Positions 8,055 to 18,183 of a DNA stretch of 64,000 nt are shown here, piece after piece (within the stretch, counting starts at the first letter, position 1; each line of letters opens with the position of its first letter). Source of the stretch: Parablautia muri (GTDB lineage Bacteria; Bacillota; Clostridia; Lachnospirales; Lachnospiraceae); NCBI RefSeq assembly GCF_009917485.1, contig NZ_QZDT01000006.1, forward strand, positions 62,001 through 126,000. Reading direction: 5' to 3'. A model generated the notes under the pieces. That model saw nothing but the letters and a program-made list of their open reading frames with translations. It ran no database searches and was not told where the DNA came from. A program made the translations under genes and the position numbers.

Positions 8055-9440
8055 TTAGGCTTTTGTCAAATAAGCATCAATTCCCTTTGCTCCTGCGCGT
8101 CCCGCGCCCATTGCAAGAATAACAGTGGCAGCGCCGGTGACAGCGTCCCCTCCTGCATAAACTCCTTCTTTTGTGGTCTTGCCAAATTCTTCATCTGCAA
8201 TAATACATTTCCACTTATTCACCTCTAATCCTTCCGTGGTAGAAGAAATAAGAGGATTGGGGGATGTTCCGAGGGACATGATGACCGTGTCCACTTCTAT
8301 CTCAAATTCAGAACCCGGAACTTCAATAGGACGTCTGCGCCCTGATGCATCCGGCTCTCCTAATTCCATTTTGATACACTTAATTCCGTGTACCCAGCCC
8401 TTTTCGTCTGCAAGAATTTCCACCGGATTGGTGAGAAGGTTAAATATAATTCCCTCCTCCTTTGCATGGTGCACTTCTTCCACACGGGCTGGTAGTTCTT
8501 CCTCGCTTCTTCTGTATACAATATGTACCTCTGCACCCAGACGCAGGGCAGTTCTCGCAGCGTCCATGGCCACATTTCCGCCGCCTACTACCGCTACCTT
8601 TTTGCCCCGCATAATCGGTGTTGCGGATTCTTCATCAAACGCTTTCATCAGATTGCTTCTGGTCAGATATTCATTGGCGGAAAAAACGCCGTTTGCCTGT
8701 TCGCCGGGGATTCCCATGAACTTTGGAAGTCCCGCACCAGAGCCGATAAACACGGCGTCAAAGCCTTCCTCTCCTAAAAGCTCATCAATGGTAACAGATT
8801 TCCCCACTACCACGTTTGTCTCAATTTTTACCCCAAGAGATTTCACATTTTCAATTTCCTTCGTCACCACCTTTGACTTGGGAAGACGGAATTCCGGAAT
8901 ACCATATACCAAAACACCGCCCGGTTCATGGAGAGCCTCAAAAATGGTCACATCATAGCCCATCTTTGCAAGGTCCCCCGCACAGGTAAGTCCGGCCGGC
9001 CCGGAACCGATTACGGCTACCTTCTTTCCGTTTTTACGCTCTGCTCCCTGCGGCTTAATTCCATTTTCGCCTGCCCAGTCTGCAGCAAAACGTTCCAACT
9101 TGCCTATGGAAATTGGCTCGCCCTTAATACCTCTGATACATTTTCCTTCGCATTGACTCTCCTGAGGACAGACACGTCCGCAGACTGCCGGAAGGGAGGA
9201 AGACGCACTGATTACCTGATAAGCCGCCTCTATATCTCCTTCCTTTATCTTTTCAATAAAGCCCGGAATATCAATGGACACCGGACAGCCCTTGATGCAC
9301 TGTGCATTTTTACAGTTAATGCATCTTGCCGCTTCCTCCATTGCTTCCTCTTTCTTATATCCTAAGCAGACCTCCTCAAAGTTGGCCGCCCGCTCCTTTG
9401 CATCCTGCTCTCTTACCGGAACTTTTTTTAATACATCCAT
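8055..9440 (-). CDS. nfnB: NADP-dependent ferredoxin oxidoreductase, NfnB subunit (GltD/GltA-like)
   Basis: This 461-aa flavoprotein has an N-terminal double [4Fe-4S] region with Cys clusters (CINCKNAQCIKGCPV near 41-55, and CGRVCPQESQCEGKCIRG near 91-108), then an FAD Rossmann fold (VIGSGPAGLTCAG near 145) and an NADP(H) Rossmann fold (VVGGGNVAMDAARTALR near 285). The fold is shared with the glutamate synthase small subunit, so automatic annotation often says glutamate synthase. Immediate coupling to an nfnA-type gene and absence of a large GOGAT subunit favour NfnAB, which bifurcates electrons from NADPH to ferredoxin and NAD+. Start ATG shares one base with the nfnA stop region (9440). Confidence 0.88.
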   Translation of the reverse strand: MDVLKKVPVREQDAKERAANFEEVCLGYKKEEAMEEAARCINCKNAQCIKGCPVSIDIPGFIEKIKEGDIEAAYQVISASSSLPAVCGRVCPQESQCEGKCIRGIKGEPISIGKLERFAADWAGENGIKPQGAERKNGKKVAVIGSGPAGLTCAGDLAKMGYDVTIFEALHEPGGVLVYGIPEFRLPKSKVVTKEIENVKSLGVKIETNVVVGKSVTIDELLGEEGFDAVFIGSGAGLPKFMGIPGEQANGVFSANEYLTRSNLMKAFDEESATPIMRGKKVAVVGGGNVAMDAARTALRLGAEVHIVYRRSEEELPARVEEVHHAKEEGIIFNLLTNPVEILADEKGWVHGIKCIKMELGEPDASGRRRPIEVPGSEFEIEVDTVIMSLGTSPNPLISSTTEGLEVNKWKCIIADEEFGKTTKEGVYAGGDAVTGAATVILAMGAGRAGAKGIDAYLTKA

Positions 9441-10327
9441 TATTTGTCACCTCCGCAATTTCCACATCCGCCATGATGGGTATCCCCTTCCTTCGCTTTG
9501 AGGAATGCTCTGCCTTCTTCTGTCTTGTAAATCTGCTGACGCTGCATTGCTTCATCAAAATTCACCTGATGTCCGTCAAATTCAGGGCCGTCCACACAGG
9601 CAAATTTCACCTTGCCGCCTACCGTCACACGGCATGCACCGCACATTCCTGTTCCGTCCACCATGATAGGATTCAGGCTGACAATGGTGGGCAGTTCTAA
9701 TTCTTTTGTGAGCTTGCAGACAAATTTCATCATAATCATAGGGCCGATTGCAACACAGACATCATAACGCTTTCCTTCTCCCACCAGATCGCTGATGGTC
9801 TGTGTCACCATACCGCTTCTCCCATAAGAGCCGTCATCTGTGGTTATGTACAAATTGCCGGCTACCGCTTTCATTTCTTCTTCTAAAATAAGCAGCTCTT
9901 TGGTTTTGGCGCCCACAATCACATCTGCATCAATCCCTCTCTCATGAAGCCATTTTACCTGAGGATATACAGGTGCCGTACCCACACCGCCTGCCACAAA
10001 CAACATTTTTTTCTGCTTTAAGGTTTCTAAGTCTTCCGACACAAACTCGGAAGGACAGCCCAGGGGCCCTACGAAATCATGAAATGCATCCCCTGCTTTT
10101 AAGGCTGCCATCATCTGTGTCCCTGCCCCTACAATCTGAAATACAATGGTTACCGTTCCCTTTTCTCTGTCATAATCACAAATTGTCAGCGGAATACGCT
10201 CCGCATCCTTATCCGCCCTGACAATCACAAACTGTCCGGGCTTACACGCTTTTGCCACTCGTTTTGCTTCCACTACCATATAATAAATACTGGCAGCAAG
10301 CTCTTTTACTTCTAAAATCTTGTACAT
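9440..10327 (-). CDS. nfnA: Ferredoxin-NADP+ reductase NfnA subunit (FAD/NAD-binding, [2Fe-2S])
   Basis: The 295-aa protein has an N-terminal FAD-binding beta-barrel (1-95, with GQFVIVRADKDAERIPLTI), an NAD-binding domain (FVAGGVGTAPVYPQVKWL near 112-129) and a C-terminal [2Fe-2S] site (DGTGMCGACR ... FACVDGPEFDGH near 218-245). This is the layout shared by NfnA, dihydroorotate dehydrogenase electron-transfer subunit PyrK and sulfide dehydrogenase. The pairing with nfnB decides the call. Its C-terminus is rich in Gly/His/Cys (HHGGCGNCGG), a small feature worth noting as possible extra metal binding. RBS AAAGGAAT precedes the ATG. Confidence 0.88.
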   Translation of the reverse strand: MYKILEVKELAASIYYMVVEAKRVAKACKPGQFVIVRADKDAERIPLTICDYDREKGTVTIVFQIVGAGTQMMAALKAGDAFHDFVGPLGCPSEFVSEDLETLKQKKMLFVAGGVGTAPVYPQVKWLHERGIDADVIVGAKTKELLILEEEMKAVAGNLYITTDDGSYGRSGMVTQTISDLVGEGKRYDVCVAIGPMIMMKFVCKLTKELELPTIVSLNPIMVDGTGMCGACRVTVGGKVKFACVDGPEFDGHQVNFDEAMQRQQIYKTEEGRAFLKAKEGDTHHGGCGNCGGDK

Positions 10328-10376
10328 TTCTGATTCCTTTCCTGCATTGATTGATAATTTATTTTCCTATCATATT

Positions 10377-11912
10377 TTATTGTAAAGAAATAAGCCCCAT
10401 CTGCCCATTTTCATCGTAAATCAGACGATTGGGCGCCCCTGTATAAACCTCCACAGCATACATACGCTCTGTTTTGGTTCGAACGCCATTATCACCGTCA
10501 ACATATTCACTCAAAACATAATAATAACCCAAATTGGGGATTTCCACAATAGTATCATACTGAAATACATATTTTCCCTTAATTTCCGTAGAATGCCCCT
10601 GTAAATCCGTAAGCACCTTCCTTGCATAAAGGGCCTGCACCACATTGTCTATGGCCTTCCCCACAGTTACATCCGTTTTCAGGGTAAAATCAAAGCTTCT
10701 GCTTACCACTTCGCTGGAAACCCCTTCCTCTGAGATTGTCACAAATTTAAAGTTTGACCTTCCAAGAGGCATTGTTATAGGCCCTGTATATTGCAGACTG
10801 TCTTTCCCAGGGTTGCTGCCATCCATTGTATAATAGACTGTTCCTGTCTCAGTGCCGCCCACCTCAATCATGGTGGGAACATCATAATCTCCGCTTGCCA
10901 AAAATACCTCCGGCGGATCCGGCGCTGTCAGGTTAATCATATACCAGCTTCTGACAACATCGCTTTTAACCCCATAGTCATTCACAAACACTGCCGCCAC
11001 CTGATATTCCCCCGACTCTAAAAATAAGGGCGCGGTATAAACATCGCTTTTTTCATCCGGATTGCTGCCATCTAAAGTATAGTAAATCTTACCCGCAGTA
11101 TTCGCGCTCATCTTTAGCAAAATTACCTCATCGTAATTTCCTGACGCGTACCCAAACTCTGGTGCAAAAGCCAAGTATTTTTGGAAATGATTCACAATAT
11201 CCGCATTCTCACAAAAAGAAAGCAGCTTCGCTATATCCTCATATCTTTCCTCCTCGTCAAAGATCGCAATTATATTTTCATAAGCCCTTTCCTCATCCTC
11301 AAAGGTAAGATGCCTATTTCGGATTGACTTAATCAGCACATCAACTGCCTTCTGCTTCTCTCCTATTTGATCATAATAGCCTGCTTCCAATAAAACAATT
11401 TCAAAGGAATCGCCCTCCAGCATCCTGGCCTTCTCCAAAAAAGCAATTGCTTCTTCGTAATCGCCTCTTAGTGCAGATGCTCTGGCCTGTTCTATTTGAT
11501 AGTTTGCCGAAAACCTGTGATACAGTGCCACTGTCACGAAAACGGCCGCCAGAGTGATTACAATAAAACTGATAAGGCTTAATGCAAACCGGCCTTTTCT
11601 CTGTTCTTTTTCAAAAAAAATCTGGGATAATTTATTTTTTTGCAGGTCCCGGTCGTTCTCATCCTGTTTATCCTTTTGAGGAACACTGTCACTTTGATGC
11701 ATTGCATCATTTTGATGGATAGTATCATCATCATCCACCGTTTCTTTAACGGAGGCAGTTCCTTCTATTTCTTCAGCAACTGTGGATAAGACTTCCGTGA
11801 TACTATTTTCAATTTCCGGCTCAAAGTCGGGTACCATCTGAATTTCTGCCCCGCACTTTTCGCAATACAAATGGCCTTCCGCCATTTCACATCCACAATT
11901 GTAACACCTCAT
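10377..11912 (-). CDS. Zinc-ribbon, TM, TPR and chitobiase-like repeat protein, function unknown
   Basis: The 511-aa protein begins with a zinc ribbon (CYNCGCEMAEGHLYCEKCG, residues 3-21), followed by an acidic low-complexity stretch and one membrane helix (about 108-130). A TPR-like helical region follows (about 140-235, ASALRGDYEEAIAFLEKA). Two copies of a chitobiase/hexosaminidase C-terminal-like beta-sandwich come next (KIYYTLDGSNPDEKSDVY and TVYYTMDGSNPGKDSLQY, about 275-345 and 362-430), and a C-terminal domain after that. The beta repeats are usually carbohydrate- or protein-binding and extracytoplasmic. I cannot assign a function. It lies between folD and nfnA with small gaps, but nothing in it suggests folate or redox chemistry. 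Confidence 0.65.
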   Translation of the reverse strand: MRCYNCGCEMAEGHLYCEKCGAEIQMVPDFEPEIENSITEVLSTVAEEIEGTASVKETVDDDDTIHQNDAMHQSDSVPQKDKQDENDRDLQKNKLSQIFFEKEQRKGRFALSLISFIVITLAAVFVTVALYHRFSANYQIEQARASALRGDYEEAIAFLEKARMLEGDSFEIVLLEAGYYDQIGEKQKAVDVLIKSIRNRHLTFEDEERAYENIIAIFDEEERYEDIAKLLSFCENADIVNHFQKYLAFAPEFGYASGNYDEVILLKMSANTAGKIYYTLDGSNPDEKSDVYTAPLFLESGEYQVAAVFVNDYGVKSDVVRSWYMINLTAPDPPEVFLASGDYDVPTMIEVGGTETGTVYYTMDGSNPGKDSLQYTGPITMPLGRSNFKFVTISEEGVSSEVVSRSFDFTLKTDVTVGKAIDNVVQALYARKVLTDLQGHSTEIKGKYVFQYDTIVEIPNLGYYYVLSEYVDGDNGVRTKTERMYAVEVYTGAPNRLIYDENGQMGLISLQ

Positions 11913-11932
11913 ATTTTTTTAATCCTCAAATC

Positions 11933-12778
11933 TCAGGCACGAAGTCCAATCGACTCAACACAATTATAAAGAAGCATCGCCACCGTCATAGGGCCTACTC
12001 CTCCCGGAACCGGCGTAATTGCACTGCATATCGGAGCCACATCATCAAAATCCACATCTCCGCACAGCTTATTATTTTCATCTCTGTTTATACCCACATC
12101 AATTACCACTGCCCCTTCTTTCACATAGTCCCTGGTAATCATTTTAGGCCGGCCTACTGCCGCAATCAGAATATCTGCTCTGCCTGTCACTTCTTTTAAA
12201 TTCTTTGTCCGCGAATGGGCAATGGTAACGGTGGCATTTTCCCGCAAAAGCAAAATTGACATAGGCTTACCTACAATATTACTCCTGCCAAGTACCACGC
12301 ATTCCTTTCCTTCTATTTCAATACCGCTTCTTTTCAGGAGCTGAATCACACCTGCCGGTGTACAGGATACAAAACCCGGCTGACTAATGCACAGCGCCCC
12401 TACGCTCTGGGGGTGAAAGCCATCCACATCCTTTTTCGGGTCAATTGCCTGAATCACCGTATCTTCATCAATATGGGACGGCAATGGAAGCTGTACCAGA
12501 ATACCGTTTACATCCTCCCTCTCATTTAATTCCTGAATCAGGGCAAGCAGCTCCTCCTGTTTTGTCTCCTCCGAAAGTTCATAAGACAAGGAACCAATTC
12601 CTATGTATTCACAGCCTTTCTTCTTATTCCGCACGTAAACAGCAGACGCAGGATTTTCTCCCACCTGAATAACTGCCAGATGAATCTGTATCCCTTTTTC
12701 CTTAAGCTCCTCAACCTTTTTCTTAAGTTCATCTTTTATCGCAAGAGAAATTACTTTCCCATCTATTATCGCCGCCAT
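11933..12778 (-). CDS. folD: Bifunctional methylene-THF dehydrogenase / methenyl-THF cyclohydrolase FolD
   Basis: FolD interconverts 5,10-methylene-THF and 10-formyl-THF in cytosolic one-carbon metabolism. At 281 aa it is full length, with the substrate motif YVRNKKKGCEYIGI (about 48-61), QLPLPSHID (about 97-105), the NAD(P)-binding GRSNIVGKPMSILLL (about 160-174) and the C-terminal PVPGGVGPMTVAMLL. It lies 14 bp after fhs, the gene for the preceding step, so the two form a functional pair. RBS AAAGGAG is well placed. Cofactor (NADP or NAD) cannot be told by eye. Confidence 0.97.
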   Translation of the reverse strand: MAAIIDGKVISLAIKDELKKKVEELKEKGIQIHLAVIQVGENPASAVYVRNKKKGCEYIGIGSLSYELSEETKQEELLALIQELNEREDVNGILVQLPLPSHIDEDTVIQAIDPKKDVDGFHPQSVGALCISQPGFVSCTPAGVIQLLKRSGIEIEGKECVVLGRSNIVGKPMSILLLRENATVTIAHSRTKNLKEVTGRADILIAAVGRPKMITRDYVKEGAVVIDVGINRDENNKLCGDVDFDDVAPICSAITPVPGGVGPMTVAMLLYNCVESIGLRA

Positions 12779-12792
12779 ATAGCTTCTCCTTT

Positions 12793-14463
12793 CTAAAACA
12801 GGCCGGTAATCACACCATCTTCATTTACATCAATGGAAAATGCCACCGGCTTTTTGGGAAGACCCGGCATCGTCATAACTGCCCCCGTAAGAACCACCAC
12901 AAAACCGGCCCCTGCTGAAACATAAACCTCCCTGACATCCATTTTAAAATGTTCGGGACGCCCTAAAAGCGCCGGATTATCAGAAAGGGAATACTGCGTT
13001 TTGGCCATACAAACAGGTAAATTCCCGAACCCCAGCTTTTCAAGTCTTTGCAGCTGGGTTTTCGCCTGGGCAGAATAATGAACGCCCTCCGCTCCATAAA
13101 TTTCCCCTGCAACCTTCTCTATTTTTTCTTCCAGGCTTAATGTATCTTCATACAATACCCGAAAGCTGCTTTCTTTCTTTTCTAATGTATCCAAAACCAC
13201 ATTAGCAAGCGCTATACCGCCTTCACCGCCCTTTTCCCAAACCTGCGAAAGGGCAAAGGCGCAGCCTCTCTTTTCGCAGAACTGCTTCACATAAGCCACT
13301 TCTTCTTCCGTATCGGTCACAAAGCTGTTCAGCGTCACTACCACAGGTACCCCGTACTTTTGCAGATTTTCCATATGCTTTTCCAAGTTGACAATTCCCG
13401 CCTTAAGGGCAGATAAATTTTCTTTGTTAAGCTCTGTCTTGGGAACACCGCCATTATATTTCAGAGCCCGAATCGTGGCGACAAGCACTACCGCATCCGG
13501 CTTAAGGCCTCCAATTCTGCATTTGATATCAAAAAATTTCTCAGCCCCAAGATCGGCTCCAAAGCCTGCCTCCGTCACCACATAATCCGCCATTTTCAGG
13601 GCCGCCTTTGTTGCCCTTAAGGAATTACAGCCGTGGGCGATATTGGCAAAAGGCCCTCCATGGACAAGCGCCGGTGTATGCTCCAATGTCTGAATTAAAT
13701 TAGGCTTCATGGCATCCTTAAGAAGCGCCGCCATAGCCCCTACCGCATTTAAGTCTGCAGCTGTTACCGGATCTCCCTGGTCGTTATAGGCAACTACCAT
13801 TCTTCCCAGTCTATCCTTTAAATCCTTTAAATCGCAGGCAAGACAAAGCACAGCCATAATTTCGGAAGCCACCGTAATGACAAAATGATCCTCCCGCACG
13901 GTTCCGTCTGCCTTTGCGCCAAGCCCCACCACCACGTTTCGGAGCACTCTGTCATTCATATCAAGACATCTTTTCCATACCACCTGGCGGGTATCAATGC
14001 CAAGCTCATTTCCCTGCTGGATATGATTATCCAGAATTGCTGCTAACAGATTGTTTGCAGAGGTAATTGCATGAAAGTCACCGGTAAAATGCAGATTTAA
14101 ATCCTCCATAGGAACCACCTGGGCATAACCGCCTCCGGCGGCGCCTCCCTTTATCCCAAAACAGGGGCCTAAAGAAGGCTCTCTAAGGGCAATCACAGCC
14201 CTTTTCCCAAGTTTTCCAAAAGCCTGTCCTAGTCCTACGCTGGTAGTGGTTTTCCCCTCCCCTGCCGGAGTTGGATTAATAGCCGTAACCAAAATCAGTT
14301 TTCCATCCGGACGGGCAGCGATTTTTTCCAGATACGCATCCGATATTTTTGCCTTGTATTTTCCAAACAATTCCAATTCATCCCCGCTCATGCCAAGAGA
14401 CTTTGCCACTTCCACAATCGGGTCAAGCTTTGCTTCCTGTGCAATTTGAATATCTGTTTTCAT
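12793..14463 (-). CDS. fhs: Formate-tetrahydrofolate ligase
   Basis: Fhs makes 10-formyl-THF from formate, THF and ATP, the entry step of the methyl branch of acetogenesis and a general source of formyl units. The 556-aa protein is full length and carries the P-loop [15 protein letters not shown] (about 65-79), the [15 protein letters not shown] segment and the C-terminal [23 protein letters not shown] sits 9 nt upstream of the ATG. folD follows at once and NfnAB is downstream in the same direction, so the block may tie formate assimilation to NADPH/ferredoxin balance. Confidence 0.97.
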   Translation of the reverse strand: MKTDIQIAQEAKLDPIVEVAKSLGMSGDELELFGKYKAKISDAYLEKIAARPDGKLILVTAINPTPAGEGKTTTSVGLGQAFGKLGKRAVIALREPSLGPCFGIKGGAAGGGYAQVVPMEDLNLHFTGDFHAITSANNLLAAILDNHIQQGNELGIDTRQVVWKRCLDMNDRVLRNVVVGLGAKADGTVREDHFVITVASEIMAVLCLACDLKDLKDRLGRMVVAYNDQGDPVTAADLNAVGAMAALLKDAMKPNLIQTLEHTPALVHGGPFANIAHGCNSLRATKAALKMADYVVTEAGFGADLGAEKFFDIKCRIGGLKPDAVVLVATIRALKYNGGVPKTELNKENLSALKAGIVNLEKHMENLQKYGVPVVVTLNSFVTDTEEEVAYVKQFCEKRGCAFALSQVWEKGGEGGIALANVVLDTLEKKESSFRVLYEDTLSLEEKIEKVAGEIYGAEGVHYSAQAKTQLQRLEKLGFGNLPVCMAKTQYSLSDNPALLGRPEHFKMDVREVYVSAGAGFVVVLTGAVMTMPGLPKKPVAFSIDVNEDGVITGLF

Positions 14464-14542
14464 CCTGCTAAACCTCCATCCTTACAATTAACCGCTAATT
14501 TTAACCACCCCTGCAACCCGGGGCGTAAGCGCCAACGCTCTG
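14464..14542 (-). repeat. Degenerate copy of the dispersed intergenic element before fhs
   Basis: Minus strand: GGCGCTTACGCCCCGGGTTG core (14512-14533 region), then a short AT-rich run and the fhs RBS. The hairpins of the full copies are missing. The core begins a few bases after the ftsK stop. Confidence 0.5.
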
Positions 14543-17239
14543 CTATAGCGACTCCTCTATAAACTGTTCGAACTGTTCCTCACTCATAAGTACCTTGCGC
14601 GGCTTGGTCCCTTCTTCTTCCCCAACCACGCCGGCCTCACAGAGCTGATCCATAATTCTGGCCGCCCTGTTAAATCCGATTTTGAACATACGCTGCAGCA
14701 TTCCGATAGATGCCTTATCCTTTTCAATGATAAATCTGGCGGCTTCCACAAAGTACTGATCCCGGTCTGTGCCTTCACCGGATCCGGACGCTCCCCCCAG
14801 GCTGCTTCCATAGGTAGAAATTTTTTCCTGCACATCCGTATCATATATATTTCCAAGGGTCTGATTTTTCAGAAACTCTACTACATCCGACACTTCTTTA
14901 TCCGATACAAAGGCGCCCTGCACTCTGGCAGGCTTACTGTACCCCTGCGGATAAAAAAGCATATCTCCTTTACCCAACAGCTTTTCCGCTCCATTCATAT
15001 CTAATATGGTACGGGAATCCACGCCGCTTGAAACGCTGAATGCCACGCGGCTGGGCATATTTGCTTTGATAAGTCCCGTAATGACATCTACGGAAGGTCT
15101 TTGGGTTGCAATGATTAAGTGAAGCCCTGCCGCTCTCGCCAGCTGGGCCAGACGGCAGATAGATTCCTCCACCTCCCCGGGGCAAACCATCATAAGGTCC
15201 GCAAGCTCGTCCACAATAATCACAATCTGAGGCAGCTTCTTTAAATCTCCCGCCTCCCCCTTTTCCTGCATAGATTCTATCTTTTTATTATAGCCCTTTA
15301 AATCCCTTACATTAAAATCTGCAAACTTTTGATATCTGTCGTTCATCTCCGCTACGCTCCACTGCAGTGCAGAGGAAGCTTTCTTGGGATCTGTCACCAC
15401 TGGAATTAGCAGGTGTGGAATACCATTATAGACACTGAGCTCCACTACCTTAGGGTCAACCATAATCAGTTTAACATCTTCCGGATGCGCCTTATATAAA
15501 ATACTCATAATGAGGGTATTAATACAGACCGATTTACCGGAACCGGTTGCACCGGCAATGAGCATGTGCGGCATTTTGGCGATGTCCGCCACAACCACCT
15601 TACCGCCGATGTCCTTCCCCACCGCAAAGGCAAGCTTAGATGGAAAGCTTTGAAACTCCTTGCTTTCCAACAAATCCCGCAGCGCCACCATCATATTTTC
15701 CTTGTTAGGCACCTCAATTCCCACAGCCGCTTTCCCCGGAATCGGCGCTTCGATCCGAATATCCGTAGCTGCCAGATTTAATTTAATATCATCGGAAAGA
15801 CCTACAATCTTACTTACCTTAACTCCCTGCTCCGGCTGTAATTCAAATCTGGTAACAGATGGCCCTTGGCTGATATCCGTGATTGTAACACGTACACCAA
15901 AGGTCTGCAAGGTCTGCTGCAGTCTTAAGGCGGTTTCCTTTAATTCTTTTGCGGAATCGCCTCCCTTTCCTTTCCCTTTTACCAGCTTGTTAAGCGGTGG
16001 AAATATGTACTTTTTAGGGATTGGATCTTTTTTGGGCATCTGCAATACTTTATCGCGTTCCCCCTGCCCATCATCTGTTTTGCCCTCAGAACCGCTGTAT
16101 GAGGAGGGTCTTGCAACAGCAGGTCTTTCTTTTGCTGTGCCTGCCAGTTCCCCTTCCCTGATGTCAGCCGTATTTTGCATGGTTCCCTGAACAGACATAT
16201 CTGCAGGTGTATATTCGGACATATCCTCAGACTCCTGCGATGCAAACAAATCCGTTATCTCCGCAAGCTCATCGTTCCCATTCTCATACTCCTCCGAATA
16301 GGCGCTGTTAATCCGGATTTTATCAAAATCAAAGGCAGGATTTTCTCCTGTGGTCTGTTCTTCGGCTTCTTCCATCTGATCTTCAAAATCAGTCAGATTA
16401 ATCTCATGGATATCATCCCTTTCCTTTGTCCATTCTTCTTTCGCCGTAAGAGAAGTATCCAACATGACGCCGCTGACCTTTTTATCCATACGCAGAATCT
16501 TTTCATTTTCACGTTCCTCAGCCCGAATCCGCTTTTCTTCCTCTCTGCGTTTTCTTCCTTCCTCCTGCTGTTGTCTGCGCTCTTTGGCCCGTTCCCTGCG
16601 ATAGGCCGCATCCTCTGCGGAACGCTCATAAACCTTCCTGCCGCCGGATTTCACACTCGACACGAAGGATTTATCTGTCAGAACCACAATAGAGATAATC
16701 GCTCCCACGGTCAAAATAAGGATTGTACCTGCCAGCCCCAGAAAATGATAACTGAAATAAGCGAGGGAACCGGCTAACACGCCGCCCCCGCTGTGAGCCT
16801 GTGCGCAGCTTTTATAAATCTCTCCAATTTCGTACTCCTTCGCTTCCTGCGGCGCTCCTGTAAAAAGCTCAAACACGATTCCCAACAAAAAGAGCATCAC
16901 AACTCCTGCCACCAGCTTACGGACCGCTATAGAACTGCCGCTGTTTACCATACCAAAGGCAATCATCAAAAACAGGATCGGAGGCATCACATAAGCCGTC
17001 AATCCGAAAATTCCAAATTGAACATCGCTGACCGCCTTCCCCATTACCCCTACTATACCAAAATTACATAAAAATAAAAATACAGCTGCCGCAAATAGTA
17101 CAATCAAAATAATTTCATTACGGAGCGCCACATCCAAAGGCTCCGTCTGCCTGCTGTTTTTTGTTGTTCTTCCTTTAGAAGACCTGCTTTTTGCGCTCTT
17201 TTTCCCATTGCCTGCGCTGCTTCTCCTCGTCTGTGCCAT
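14543..17239 (-). CDS. ftsK: FtsK/SpoIIIE-family DNA translocase
   Basis: This ATP-driven DNA pump clears chromosome ends from the septum during division or moves the chromosome into the forespore. The 898-aa protein has a basic Ser/Arg/Lys-rich start, about four membrane helices (40-200), an acidic linker (about 205-430), the motor domain with Walker A GATGSGKS near residue 563 and Walker [14 protein letters not shown] near 660, and a C-terminal gamma winged-helix domain (about 830-898, [20 protein letters not shown]) that reads the polar DNA motif. A start at 17239 follows GGGGG; longer versions only translate the upstream repeat. I cannot separate FtsK from SpoIIIE by eye. The promoter is seen at 17368-17396. 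Confidence 0.95.
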   Translation of the reverse strand: MAQTRRSSAGNGKKSAKSRSSKGRTTKNSRQTEPLDVALRNEIILIVLFAAAVFLFLCNFGIVGVMGKAVSDVQFGIFGLTAYVMPPILFLMIAFGMVNSGSSIAVRKLVAGVVMLFLLGIVFELFTGAPQEAKEYEIGEIYKSCAQAHSGGGVLAGSLAYFSYHFLGLAGTILILTVGAIISIVVLTDKSFVSSVKSGGRKVYERSAEDAAYRRERAKERRQQQEEGRKRREEEKRIRAEERENEKILRMDKKVSGVMLDTSLTAKEEWTKERDDIHEINLTDFEDQMEEAEEQTTGENPAFDFDKIRINSAYSEEYENGNDELAEITDLFASQESEDMSEYTPADMSVQGTMQNTADIREGELAGTAKERPAVARPSSYSGSEGKTDDGQGERDKVLQMPKKDPIPKKYIFPPLNKLVKGKGKGGDSAKELKETALRLQQTLQTFGVRVTITDISQGPSVTRFELQPEQGVKVSKIVGLSDDIKLNLAATDIRIEAPIPGKAAVGIEVPNKENMMVALRDLLESKEFQSFPSKLAFAVGKDIGGKVVVADIAKMPHMLIAGATGSGKSVCINTLIMSILYKAHPEDVKLIMVDPKVVELSVYNGIPHLLIPVVTDPKKASSALQWSVAEMNDRYQKFADFNVRDLKGYNKKIESMQEKGEAGDLKKLPQIVIIVDELADLMMVCPGEVEESICRLAQLARAAGLHLIIATQRPSVDVITGLIKANMPSRVAFSVSSGVDSRTILDMNGAEKLLGKGDMLFYPQGYSKPARVQGAFVSDKEVSDVVEFLKNQTLGNIYDTDVQEKISTYGSSLGGASGSGEGTDRDQYFVEAARFIIEKDKASIGMLQRMFKIGFNRAARIMDQLCEAGVVGEEEGTKPRKVLMSEEQFEQFIEESL

Positions 17240-17345
17240 ACTAATCCCCCATTCTTTCCAACACCCCGCAAATTTGGGCGTAAGCACAAATTTGTTAATT
17301 GAAAAATCGGAGATTTTTCAATCTAATCTCCCATACTCCCGATAG
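17240..17345 (-). repeat. Dispersed intergenic element, full copy in the ftsK 5' leader
   Basis: Within the transcribed leader: unit 1 (GGAGTATGGGAGATTAGATTG), hairpin ATTGAAAAATC / GATTTTTCAAT (17298-17322, 3-nt loop), CAAATTTG, TGCTTACGCC, CAAATTTG (these two palindromes can pair over a 10-nt loop), then unit 2 ending GGAAAGAATGGGGGATTA directly before the start. Unit 1 could start an 8-codon frame (MKNLRFFN) at TTG. Confidence 0.85.
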
Positions 17346-17367
17346 ACCGCAAATAAAAATCTTATAT

Positions 17368-17396
17368 AGTATAGCATCTTCCTCAAATCTTGTCAT
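17368..17396 (-). promoter_or_regulatory. Sigma-A promoter of ftsK
   Basis: Minus strand: -35 ATGACA (17391-17396), 17-bp spacer, -10 TATACT (17368-17373). It puts the whole dispersed element at 17240-17345 inside the mRNA leader. Confidence 0.75.
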
Positions 17397-17452
17397 CAAC
17401 AAACATTTTTTCGTCACATATAATTTGTTTTAATAATTATCATGTGATAATT

Positions 17453-18145
17453 TTATTTTGTTTTCTTGTTCTTTCCTATCAATGTATGCAGTTTTTCCAT
17501 CGCTTCTTTAATTCCGCCGGTTGCATTTATGATACCTTCCGAAACCGCTTCCTCTCCTACTAAAATCGTCCCCACGTCTTTCGTAAGGACACCTGTTTCC
17601 ATCATCAATTCTTCCAATCTGCTTTTTGTAATCCTGCAATGATTGCACACAAACCCGGTTATTCTGTTTTGAATCTGTCTGAAATAATCAAAGGTCTGCG
17701 GAACCCCAATTACCATCCCATTCATTCTAACCGGATGAATTACCATGGTTCCGGTAGGGACTATATAAGAATAGTCTGTGCTGACGGCAATCGGCACGCC
17801 AATGGAATGGCTTCCTCCCAGCACAAGGGACACTGTAGGCTTACTTAAGGATGCTATCATTTCCGCAATAGCCAGTCCCGCTTCCACATCCCCTCCCATG
17901 GTATTTAATAAAATCAGGACACCGTCTATATCCTTGCTGTCCTCAATCGCCGCCAGTTCCGGAAGGATATGCTCATATTTCGTGGTTTTTGAGCTGTTAT
18001 TCAGATTATCGTGGCCTTCCACCTCGCCGATCACAGAAATCAAGTGAATGCTGTGGGATTTTCCATTTTTATCTAGTGTGACCTGTCCGGTCTCCTCAAT
18101 TCGCTCGTCCCTATGCTTTTCTTCCTCTATCTTTTTTCCTGCCAT
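17453..18145 (-). CDS. tepA: TepA-like ClpP-family serine protease
   Basis: The protein (230 aa) belongs to the TepA/YmfB branch of the ClpP fold, reported in Bacillus as a translocation-enhancing protein and spore-related signal peptide or small-protein protease. Visible elements: the N-terminal charged run, the oxyanion loop NTMGGDVEAGLAIAE (about 81-95), nucleophile Ser114 in GGSHSIGV and the general base His137 in MVIHPV. The start at 18145 has AAGGAG 9 nt upstream; a TTG two codons earlier is less well placed. The ftsK-tepA neighbourhood is conserved in Bacillus as well. A short palindrome ATTATCATGTGATAAT lies just after the stop (17434-17449). Confidence 0.88.
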   Translation of the reverse strand: MAGKKIEEEKHRDERIEETGQVTLDKNGKSHSIHLISVIGEVEGHDNLNNSSKTTKYEHILPELAAIEDSKDIDGVLILLNTMGGDVEAGLAIAEMIASLSKPTVSLVLGGSHSIGVPIAVSTDYSYIVPTGTMVIHPVRMNGMVIGVPQTFDYFRQIQNRITGFVCNHCRITKSRLEELMMETGVLTKDVGTILVGEEAVSEGIINATGGIKEAMEKLHTLIGKNKKTK

Positions 18146-18183
18146 ATGCAAAAACTCCTTATAAAATTATTGTAATTGACTAT

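Noticed and set aside
8173-8958. A 261-codon open frame on the plus strand
   Set aside because: It lies antisense to nfnB, has no RBS or domain, and its Ser/Thr/Pro-rich composition is that of a shadow frame.
8055-10327. Glutamate synthase small subunit with a dihydroorotate dehydrogenase subunit
   Set aside because: The two genes are fused in one unit with no GOGAT large subunit or pyrD nearby; the pair is the NfnAB arrangement.
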